Source of the DNA: Varanus komodoensis
Lineage: Eukaryota > Chordata > Lepidosauria > Squamata > Varanidae
Reading direction: 5' to 3'
Length of the DNA stretch: 64,000 bases
Assembly: GCF_004798865.1 (NCBI RefSeq)
Contig: NW_025335941.1
Coordinates: 15,443,734-15,507,733 of the forward strand
Below, piece after piece: positions 48,801-60,900 of the stretch. Position numbers and translations under genes: made by a program. The notes under the pieces are model-generated. The model saw nothing but the letters and a program-made list of their open reading frames with translations. It did not search any database and had not been told where the DNA came from. Position 1 is the first letter of the stretch; each line of letters opens with the position of its first letter.

Positions 48801-51800
48801 GAAAATCCTGTATATGAACAGTGTCTATTTCTCAGGGAACTTGCATGGCTTGACATTTTAAGAAGCATTGTCATAAACCCACTCAAAGTCTTCACATAAC
48901 TCCTAAGTACTACAAATAGTGTTCTGGATGGAGGCATGCCTGAAGTAATGTGGAATATAGTTCTTATGCTGGATGGGTCCTGAAAAGTTTCCATTCGTCT
49001 CACAATGCCATAGGGTTTTCACAAGGTCTTGAATTGCTCGGGAGTGTGGGTGCTTTAAGCCATTGAATCAGCACTGACATTTTCCAGGGCTTACATGCTC
49101 AGTTGAGTTCAGTATGTCTACATAACTTCTCCTTTAAAAACAAAAGTTATGATACCACAGATGTATTCATATGAGAAAATCCTTATTTCCTCCCTGAATG
49201 AGGATATTTGATCATGTTCTGTGTATTTGGCTTTGCCAATATTCTAGTGTCAGAAGCCAAAAGACCCAATCTGGTTTCTTTTTTTCATCTGAACAGGAGA
49301 AAGCATAGTGGAGTATCTCATTGCCATTTACACTGACCTCCTACATTCTCAGAGAGACCCCTTGGCCCTTTGTTTGATGTTTCAGCAATATGATAAAGAG
49401 CTCCCGTCTGTCTGTCCTCAGCTCTATCTCTTCAGGCATTACTACAGTCTTTGGATACCACAGCAAGCTAAGGAAACCTTGGTAAGTGACACAGAAAATG
49501 GAATATGCTTCGTTTGGTAGTAATTCACATTTTAGCTCCATATGCAAGGGAACTGTGACTCCAAATATATTGCCCACTGGTTTGGTTATAGTATTTGAAC
49601 TTCTGTCTCACTGGCATCTCAGTATGCACGTGTATGGCGTCTTTTTTCCTTTTGTGAGGAACGCAAGACAGCTTACAGAGCTCCACTGTATCATCTCAAC
49701 CGTCCTGTGAGGAAGGCTAGGTTGGCAGTTTGTAACTGGCCCAAAGTCACCCAGTGAGCACCTGGGTCTCCAGTGCAACTCTCTAACCACCAAACCACTC
49801 TGGCTTTCGTATATGTTGGAACTGTTTTTTTGTTTTATTTTGAAAAGTTGTGCCCTGCGTTCCTGTTACAGTAATACTCATACTAGCTTACAGTAAAAAC
49901 ACAGAAATACAATATCAAAGAACCAGTGTTAAAATTACATATTTACTACAGTTGTAATCAGCAAAAGGCCACATGATGAAGAAACAAAATATTATTTAAA
50001 GCACACAATTCCTTAAAAGTTAGCTTAAGAATAAGTTGCTTTACCTTCTGATGAAAGACTGAAAGGGAGGAGGTGAGTGAGAGGAATTTAGCAGTATCAC
50101 CACTGAAAAGCCCTGTCAAGTAGGTATATCTCAAGAAAAGCAAACAGGGAGACACAGGCAGGGAAGTTCAACAGGAACCAGAATTAGATTGTCAATAGCA
50201 TGATTTCATGCTAGCCTTCACCAACCCTGTGCTTTACAGATATTTTGGACTTCATTTTCCACCAGCCACAGTTGGTATGGGCAATTGTCAGGAATTCTGG
50301 GAGTTGTGGTTCATAACTTTTGGAAGATGCCAAGTTGAGAAAAGCTGTTTTATGCTTATTCCATTTTGTGGTCCTCATCAGTGCCATAGCTCAGGCATGG
50401 ATGATGTTCCCTCAGTTATCTTTAAGAGTGTTTTTGTATTTGTTTTTGGTTTTAAAACAGTTCCAGCAAGGGGAAAACATGTGCAAAGATGAATTCCTGC
50501 CATCAGATCCCTCATTTTCCACCCTGCTGAAGAATACTTACCAGAAAGGTGTTGTTGGTTTGTTAGAAGTGACCATGAAAGAGAAGTTAAATGAAGCTAT
50601 TTTGCAGCTTCAACCTCAGCAGCTTTTGTTGGCTTCAAAGCATGTTCTGCTTTACCTAAAAACCACAGTGGAAAATTTCAGCAATGTAAGAACTTTTGTG
50701 CTTTCTCCTGTACCTTTTCCTAAGCAATCTTTGCCTTTTGTGATCCCAGTCACAAATTTCTTACTCCCTCTTCACACATTTATATGGCAGTAAGCCTGTG
50801 TTTTGCCACTGTACATAGAAGCAGCTGAAAAGTATCTCCAATCTTGTCTCCACAGCCTTCATGATGCATATTGCAGAATATACATGTTATATATCCCCTA
50901 TGTTGTGTCTGCATACCCAAAACATTTTGTACTATATGTGGTAGACATGACCTTCAGGTGGAGTACAAATACGGAGTTTCTTTGTTCAGCCTTTTTTCTA
51001 AACCTTTTTTCATCCTGCAATATGTTATTCTCCAACAGTTTGGCAAAAATCCTGGTATTTCCCTTCTCACTCTTTTTGTGGACCTTCTGAAGAGCCTGTT
51101 GCACAAAGGTGGTGATAGAGAATTGTGTAGTGTGCAGGTACACGAAAATACACAAGCTGGATCTGACCTTTTTGTGAATGAAGAGTCTGAGACAGCAGGA
51201 AAAAGTGGAAATGATGAGGTATTAATATTTCTTTGTGATTAATTTGTCCTGGGGGCAGAGGGAACAATATTTCAACAATCTCACAGAACTAATTAAAGCT
51301 GAAAAAGCAACTTTTGTTTCTGTTTAAATTATGTTTACTTAATGAAGTGAAAAGCCATGCAAGTAGGAAAATGATCCAATTCTCCTTGCACTTTGGTATT
51401 TTAGATGCGATGAAATCCTTTAGAGTATCCTTCTCCCTCCTGGTGCCCTCCAGACATAGTTGGCTTCAACTCCCATCATTCCCAGCCAGATCATGATGTG
51501 AGATGCAGTCCAGGTTGGGGAAGCCTGCTATGGGTAGTAAGACAGTGTCTCTTAATTAAGCACCTTCATTTCCATACAGATTTTTTTTTCTGTAGCAGCA
51601 GCTCATTCCATTTTTTCGTAACATAACTTCCCTGAACCTTAAAACAGGAGCAGCTCTCTGAGGGAGCAGACAGCTTTTGCCATCAGAGGACTGGGGAGAG
51701 GCCAGTGGTGGACAGGAATTGCACATGCCTCTGCTTCCTCGGTAGTATAATTAAATTGCTTTTTCGGTTTTACTGAAAATGTTTGCCACTGCAGCTTTTT

Positions 51801-54800
51801 CCAGGGATGTAGTTAGCTTGTTTGGGTAATGACTGGTAATGTGCTCAAAGGCCACTAATGATATAGAGTGGGAAATGGTACAGAAAAAGGAAAGCAAAAT
51901 TTTAGGGGTATTGGAGGAGCTGTCCTGCAAGGGAAGGCTTCAGATATTGCAGCTGTTTTTTAAACTTAGGAAAGAGAACGAGTAAGAAAGGATATAATAG
52001 TGGTTTATAAAATCATACCCCTGCTTGTAGAAAGTAGCTTGGGAGGGGTTTTTTTCCCTTCCCCATGATACCAGAAGGTGGGATCATCTACCAAAACTGA
52101 TTGGCAAAAGCTTCAGTTCAGGAAAAAGGAAGAACTTCACACAGTAGGTAGCTTCTTTATGGAATTCACCACCACAAGAGGTGGCGATGTCACCAGCTTG
52201 GTTGCCATTTAAAGGGGCAGTAGACAAATTCATGGTAAAAAGCCTCAGTAGCTACTAGTCATGCTGGCTACACGTAGTGTCCAGAAATCCCATTTCCTGG
52301 AGCAGAGGAGGCACCCAAAGGAGGGTGCAAGCCTGTGCACCCAGCTTGTGGGCTGCTTGAGGCATCTGCTTAAAGTTGCTCAACTGAATGGGCCATCAAT
52401 AGGCTTCTTCATATGTCTACCTTTTATTGTAAATTTCTCCTTTGCAGATACTGGAAGAGTTATTTTCTTTAGTCTTCAAACACCCTACATTGGAGAATTG
52501 GTTCTTGGCTGTAGAACAACGTTCTCTTCCCCCGCACAATTTAAGTCCAGTAAAAGTGAAACTGCTTTCCATTCACCTAAATCATGGCATTCTTGAGTTG
52601 CTGAAGATGAGTTGCCCACTACTGCAACCCAAGAATCAACTGGAAGTGTTCTCTAAGTATTTTGAAACCATCACTAAAACTGTGTTGGAGGAACTGCACC
52701 CCAGTAGACAGGAAGGGTGCAAAGTATCTTCCAAAAGGTCACAACAGATGGAGGCATTGCAAGAACTCTATACTTACTTGGATGCACAACAGCTAAAAGA
52801 AGTTACATTGGCTCTCCTGCAGCTTCCTAGAGCAAACCTGACCATGAAGGAATCTGAAACTGATTCAGGAAAAAAAATATGTTTGAGTACTTATGGAGAG
52901 ACTTTGATGCAGCTCCTCACCGAAAGCTACCAAAAAGGATCTTTGAAGGGAGACCTCTTCTTTTCAAGAGAGCACATTCAAGGGATGGGTATTCTTTTGT
53001 CTACGGCAGCCACGAAGGAGCTGGAGAGGGTGTTCATGCATGTGATACAGAAAGAGCCCGTCTTTGCCCAGGCTGTTGGAGTGGACGTGCAGCTCTTCTG
53101 TCTTCAGCATTCAACAGAAACATCCCTTTCCATCGTGGCTTTGTTGATTCGGTATTGTCGTACTCACTTGCTGCAGTTTGAGCTTTGGTGTCTGAATCAT
53201 GGTACTGGCAAACTCTTGAAAAAGAATGTGAGCCTTTTTCTGCCACTGATCAATACATACTTGGACTGTCAAAAGCAGCATACTTTTGCACAAGGTAAAA
53301 GTGGCCCGTTTATAGAAGAACTTTCACATTGCATTCTTAAGGGACTGTAATCATTTTGTACCATCAGTATATGTTTGTGAGGTGAAGTTGTGAATACAGC
53401 TTTTGGGGCTTTTAGTTTTAAAATGTTGTCTACTGTTTGAATAAGTGAACTAACTCATTTTTTAAAAAATCCATTTCCTTTATTACTGAAAAATAGGGCT
53501 TTTTCCTCCATTTTTAATTTTTATTTACAAGACATTCAACTAGTCTAGGCATATGTGTATATACCTGTAATATGTAATGCAAGAAACTTTTAATCAGGGC
53601 TTTTTCTTGGAGCACTTCAATGTTAATTTTGGTATGATTACCATTTTCAGACAGAAATGCTTACCATTCCCAAGCAACATGTACTTTACATGTTGTGATC
53701 TCTATCTTGGCAGGTAGATGTCTATCTTGAGCTCAGTAGCTACTTGGTACGTCATTCTGAAGACTGAAACTGTTATAGTGGCTCCTGGTACACACATCCT
53801 CACATAGAACTTAAAGGGCTATAGAATGCTGACATAATCAGGCCATCCCTCTGACTGTTTTGCATTGCTCTTTCTTGTTGTTGTGTCTCTTCAGCTGTTA
53901 CGTCTACCTTGCGAGATGCTTTGTGGTCAGAACTTCTAGACATCGCTCTGAACAGAGGTTCATCACAGCCATTCACTGAGGAATGTCAGGTTCTTTCCAA
54001 GCTGCTTCCACCTTCAGAAACAGAGGCATTCATTTACCTAACAGAAAAATTACCTGTCGCCCTTGAGTCAGAAGGAAGTCATGAATAGTAAGCCCACTTA
54101 ATTTATAAAAGTGAAAGAGTAAAGCCGTCTAGCCATTTTGTTTTCTGGTATAGAGACTTATCTTTCTAGGAGATTTGAAAGGATAGTCCAGGAAACTGAA
54201 ACTTGGGGAGGGGGATAATTACTATGGGAACTAGAAGTTTAGCAAAGCTACTGCCCTTCTGATTGGCTAAGAGACAAGGTGGTACATAGGTGAAGATCAT
54301 AAGCAAGAGTTAGGGAGAGAGGTAGCAATCAAAATAAGCTAAGTGGTTGGTGTAGAGGACCCAAACTCTGAGACAGAAGTTGAGCTTAAAAGAAAAAGCT
54401 GCATTGCCAGTAAACTAGGATGAGCTGGGAAAATTGCTTTATTTCTAGGTGTTGACTAAAGCAGGGAAACAACTTGGACCAGGTTTAGATGGATGTGTTT
54501 TTTATGTTATTTTCATAGCCTAATTGGTTTGTGGGCAAGCTATAATTTGTTCGAACCATCCTTGGCCTGATTTAGATGTAATAACGATCTGCTGATGGAA
54601 GAAGTCAGAGCTGGGGAGGGAGCAGAGGAAGCACAGAACTTGGTCAAACCAGCTTTAGCATTGTGTTTGAACTGAACCAAAGACATTACACTTTCTAGCA
54701 TTTTAAATAGGCTAAAGACTGAAATCTGAAAGATGAGAGATGAATCAACAGAACTGTATGTGGTGGGCATTCTTTACCTACTAGTTGCTTCTCTGAACTG

Positions 54801-57800
54801 AAAACTATTTCAGCCCATTTGGTCTAGTGCTGATATGACTCCTTGAAACCCAATCTAATATCCTCCAGATGTGTTGGGAGTTATGAGAATTGCAGTGCAA
54901 CACATCTGGAAGGGCACCAGGTTGGGAAAAGCTGCCTTTTGGTGCCTCACAGATCACGCTGGTCTCAGTAGGCCAGCTGGCAGGGCTGTATTTCCACTGG
55001 GTGGCACATTATGGCTCTTGGAGTGTGAGAAAGGAATGAAATGGCTGACTTTCCAGCTCTAGCAAGTAATGAATGTTTCCCTTTCCTTAGTTAAAAGCTT
55101 AAAAGGTACAACAGGGAACAGTGGAAAGGAGCGCACAGATGGCACTAATTTGCTTTTTTCCAATTCCCTGCAGCTGGGAGGTTGCTGATGCTGTATCAAG
55201 AGCCTTCGGGAGTTCTGCAGAAAAGTTGCAGGCATGGAAAAAATGCCTGCTAGCTGCCTGTATAAAATGGCTGATCCTCACTTACAGCAGTAGCAAAGAA
55301 CAAGAAGCATGCCTAGAAACTGAGAGGACTATGCTGTCAAGGCTGGAGAAATTAGCAGTGAGGACTGGGTGTTTTTCTTCCCCTTTATTGTATACCTATT
55401 TATAGGGTGGTGAGATATCGAGTAGAGCAGATGTTGAAGGGTGGACTGAACTTCAGTAGCTTGACCAGTAGGGGGTGCTTGTGCACAAGCAGTTGTACAT
55501 GAATGTACACATCTTTTATAAGATTACTCTGTTCATTCTCTTATGGTATCCTTAGATATATATACCTCTCTGATAGAATTATGGGGAGCATGATTATACT
55601 CTTTAATTCCATTTTTCTAAATGTTAAGCCCCTTTCCACCATTTGTGCCTTGTTACCTCCTTACCAAATGACTTTCCAGTGGTGCATGACCATTCAGAAG
55701 GAATTGCTCTGAAGTTTGTGTTCTATTAGAACGTTATTATTTTCGGGCAATGTCACACATTACAAAATGCTTACACAGAATTGTGCCTTTCACGTAAGAC
55801 TTTTTGATGAAAGAAGGGGTGCTAAATCACACAGCATTTTCTTTAGAATGAGAGGGAGGGAAAGTCTTCAGACCTCTATGTAGGTTTCATTCCAGTGATG
55901 AAAGATACTAACATGCTTTTTCTTGTTGTTTTGTGTTATGGCTATTCTTAATATTTATCAGTGTTAGCTGCTTTGAATTTGTGAAGAAAGACAAGATTAT
56001 TACGTGCATGGATTCTGATTTAGCTAAGGCGGCGCGGGGGCACAAGATATGACCTACATGCCTCTACTTGGCTTTTCTCTAAAGCTCACCTGTTTAGCTG
56101 GACCCTGGGGTGGGGGGAGGCCACTGTGAAAAGTTGCTGGGCAGTGGAACAGTAAACTGTGAAAGCCTGTTGTTCTCTCCAGCTGGTGATCAGAGTTGAG
56201 AGAAATTTAAGGTTTAAATGCCCTGCTCTTTAACAGGCTATTTATCGTGGATCGGAGGACTTTTTAGTGAAGGGCAGTATATAAAAGCTTTAGATAGATA
56301 AGGGATTCCAGCTTAGCCAAAGAAAACTTTCTCCATTATATGACCCCAGTGTCTGTTTCTGAGTAGGAGTGCATGGAACCGAGCTGTTCTTTGCATGACT
56401 GAAATCCATTTCACTGGAGCTTTCTTGTAAGTAGACATGCAGAGTTTTGTTTTGCATGGTAGGAAAGTGACAAAACTGGAAAGAATTACATCTGTGTTTC
56501 TGCACAACCATGTGCCGTTCAGGGTTCCATCATACCACCAATGTGGTCAATGGATCCAGAAAGATTATGCATCTTTTAGTGAAGGGATCCACATGCAGAA
56601 GGTACTTCTGCTTATATGTATCTTTACTGAATCAGATTGGATAGTATTTGGGTTAGATGAACACCAATGATGCTGAACACTTTTATTAGTAAATAAAACC
56701 AATTGTTTTCAATAGAATTTTGTTTCAACTAAAATATAGTTCATAGTATGGTCTAAATATAAACTAAAAGATGTATGTGGTGCTATCAGTGACATATCAG
56801 GCTTCTTTTGAGGTCCGACTGCTAAACCTATGCCTGCACCCTCGTGTCCGCCAAAAGTTTTGAACTATACCTCCCATAATCCCTAATCATTAGCCATGGT
56901 GACTAACATATGGAAATAGGAGCTCAGAGTGTGTGGAAAATACCAGTTTGCCTAACCCCAAGTTAGAAATGCATGTGTTTGTTTTTGAAATCCACCTTAC
57001 TTTACAAATGTCTTTTTATTCCGAGTTATTTTCCAAATAGGGAAGCAGGAGTTACAGGAGTATCAGTTTTCTCTCTCTACCCCCACTTCCATATATAACG
57101 GTATATAAACGTCGTGTTGCTGTTTCCTGTCTATCCAGAGCTCAGTAACTGAAGTAGTTCCAGAAGACTGGCATAGTTTTGTGAAGATGGGGCTCAAGTA
57201 AGCTTTCTCTGATGTTATCACTGGTTTGGTACTGTTACAAAGAATTGTGTGTCAGTGCAGAGTCTGTAATATGCTAAATGCTTCCTGCCTGTACAGACAT
57301 CAGAATATTTGTGACCACTAAAGCCCATATTTGTTATTATGAATATATATATTTAAAATCATATCTGCACAAATTCCAAGTGCAAAAGTGAGGATGCAAT
57401 TGAATGCAGATATGCTAAAATAATGTCCCAACCACTCGAATTTCCTTCTTTGTTGTTGGGCTGAGAGTGCTTCAATTTTAGTAGATTTAAGAACTGCAGC
57501 TGGAATTGGTCCATTTCAATCCATTTAAACAAAACAGACTCTCCTAAAATTCTTCCCCTGTACAGTGATATAACCATGGAATTAAATATTCCTATGAACA
57601 GTCATCGCTTAGAGGAGTCACCTTAGACAAAGCTTGTGTGGTGTTGGTGTGGCTCATGCAGTGCACTTTGCATGAATGTAAGATCGCCGCACAAGTGCGG
57701 AATTGGTGGTCTGGTGTTGAATCTTAGGTTTTAATTTTTCCTTTAAGCCCTTATGGCTTGGCTGTAAAGAAAAGCTTGAATACCTAACAAAATATTTAGA

Positions 57801-57926
57801 GACAGGGTAAGCAAGATTCCCAGTGGATCGGGAAGTAGCTGCAACTTACCTTTCTTTTCCAGCTTGGATACCAGCACTCAGGTTGTTCCTTCTACTCATT
57901 CGCTCAAACTCATTCGTAAGCCTCAC

Positions 57927-57966
<40 letters not shown>

Positions 57967-60900
57967 ACATGCTGTCATATCATCTCCAATTTATGGCAAT
58001 ACTAAGAATGAGTGCCCTTCAAAATGTCCTGACCTTGATAGCCCTGTTCAGCTCTTGGAAACTCAAGGCTGTGGCTCCCTTTATGGAATCCATCTATCTC
58101 ATGTTTGTTGTCTTCTTCAATTAGCTTCAACTTTGGAACAGGGTAGATTATGCAAAATAAGCATGAGCAAATGCTACTGCTTGATCATTTGGATATCCTG
58201 GAACAGAATCCAGTTAAGCATATTGCAGATATTATACAACACAAATGCTGCCACTGAACTCCTGCTTGATCTGGTGCAGAAGCAAGGAACACCACTTGCA
58301 CAACAGAAAGCTGGCAGTCCTCAAAGTAATCCCAGAAAGAAGGGGACATGCTTGCTTTCTGATTGGGCAAGTCAGTGGAGTTCCCTTCCCTTCAGCAGTC
58401 TCCACTGATCTGTCCCATTCTGCAAATGAGCATTTATGGTTGTTGTTTTTAACTTTTAGCTCCCTATTGCACCAGTGGTGTTTCTTACTGGTGGGCAGAC
58501 TTCAATACTGCCATTCATTCATTCATTCATTCGATTTATATCCTGCTTTTTTCTGATAGCGAAGATGGCTTACATCTTCCTGCTCTTCCTGCTCTCAGTC
58601 TTATCCCCACAACAGTCCCTTGAGGTAGGTTGGGCTGAGAGTCTGGCTGGCCCAAAGTCACCCCGTTGGTTCTGTGGCCAAGTGGGGACTAGAACCAAAA
58701 TTGCCTGAGTCCCAGTCCCATGCTCTTAACCACTGCACCACATTGACTCTCTAAGTTTTTTTTAATATTATTTTATCTTCTAATGAAGTCTTCTGCAACC
58801 TGATGCCTTCAGGTGTATTGACTACAACTCCCATCCTCTCCAGCCATCACGACCAGTGGGAGCTGTAGCCTAAGACATCTGGAGGGTGTCTCATGATGGA
58901 ATGCTGACCCTAAAGGACATCACACAGTACAGCTAAATAGTGCACCAACCAAGCCAGCATCTGGGATATAGAATTCTTTCCTTCATTTGTTTTATAGGCA
59001 GACTGCATGATCTTTGTCATAACATATTTTTAATTTCTGTTGTGTAGGTACCGTTATAAAGATCAGGATTTCCTGAAAACTCTGAATGCAGTAATAAATA
59101 TGTTGTACCGGAAAGAAGTTTCTCTTAGTCAGAGATTAGTCAAGCTATCAGTGCTTTATATGATGATCACGCAGCACTCTTTATTTCTGTCAACAATGCT
59201 GAAGTCGCAAGAAGAGAATGACCTGAATGTTCATGCAAGAGGTCTGTTTCTCTTTTGTTTCCCTTGGTCTCGATTCTCTTTCAATTGTTCTCAATCCTTC
59301 CACTTACAGCAGATTTGAAAACATGTAGGTGGTATCTGAAAGACTATTATTTTAGTGTTACAATTTTAAAAATTAGCTATTCTGTTCTATTACCACTACT
59401 ATTTTTTCTACTGGATTTTTTTCAGCTCAGAAGTCATCTGTGCTTTCTATGTTCAGTGTGTTAGTGATAAACTCAGTAGAAAAGTAAGAATTCTTGTTCA
59501 TCTGTATATTTATGAAGCAGTTTTACACTATTTTCTATAGCTGTTTTTGCTTTGCGTTTAAACAAACCTGGATGACCCAAGGTCATTGTAAGAGAACAAC
59601 AATCACTATAAAAATCCTGAGAAACTCAGCTTTCTTCTTGCATGAGATGGACCAGTCATGGGTAGGATTGCATGTTGGCCTACTACAGATGCAGGGGTAG
59701 GTAGAGTAATGAAGATCAGAAGGCACTGAGCTACCTCGTATAATTTAAGGGCCCGGAATGAGGTGCCCCAGAGCTGATTAATCAGCCCCTAGAACCATTA
59801 TTTGGCACCCGTGCTGAGACCTACAGCTTCCCATGTTACATTGGTTAGAGAGCAGAAGTGAAAACAAGCATGTCCCAATTAATTTCTGCACAAAAGGTGA
59901 ACAGAGTTAGTGTAATAAGAAGTTTTACCATGCCCATTAAATGTCCTTTTACCTTCTTCATCAAACTAGAAGAAAACAACTTTTGTGAATTGAAAATATT
60001 TGCTTACCTTATTTAAAACAAATGAAGTCTGTAAAAGGGATTATTATGAAATGTTAGTCACAATGTGCTTTCCATTTTGTTGTCCACAGTATTGATCCAC
60101 TCAGAAGTTGTCCTGCATAGCTCAGCTGAAGTTAATGAGAACTGTGCAAGAGCACATAATAGCGCTCTTGTGGTGCTCTGTTGATCTCAGCAGTGCTTGC
60201 TTTGGAGAATTTCCTAGCGGCTTGTGCCCAACGTCATCCTCACAAGGAACTGCTGGAACAAGCTTGATATTTTCAAATTGCTTGGCAAGGGGACAACTAA
60301 GTCATTTGGAAGATAAAAGAAATGTCTTTTTTCTTTTGCTTCAGAGGCATTAGTGGACGTCCTGTTGACTCTAGTAAAAGGATGTCCTGCTGTTTGTGAG
60401 AGTAACCATTTTGCTGTGCTGCTTGGAGCCTATGGTGCGACACTGAGTGTTTCAGGTGAGTTTATTCATTCCTGAAAGCTTTGAAAAAAATCCTTAATGT
60501 CTAATGTGTTGGTCAGACTATTATATGTGCCATGTGTTGTTTGGACAATTTGGTTGCAGTTCCTGGATGATTTGAGAAAACTACTGGAAACTGCACTAAG
60601 AGGACGATCATTTGCTGATTTAGGGGTTTATTTAAATCAATCCTTCTAATAGGTTTTTTTTTATTCTCAGAAATTGAATTTAGAAAAAATAAAAGAAGGA
60701 AAAGGGACAATGTCTTTCTAGGGTGTCAGGCATAGCAGGACTGCTGGGGAGCCTAAAGAGGTGTTGGGTATGGGAGCTGTGGCTGTGTCACACAAAGAAG
60801 GGCCACAGTCCAGTCTGGGCAGAGTCTTGAAGGCTGCATGCCTCTGGTGGGCAGGTCTGAAAGCACAAGGGACAGAATTATTATAGCTTCAAGCACTTAC

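Noticed and set aside
57823-58408. Valine- or leucine-repeat proteins and other frames around the GTT tract
   Set aside because: They arise from translating the (GTT)n microsatellite and an antisense BovB fragment.
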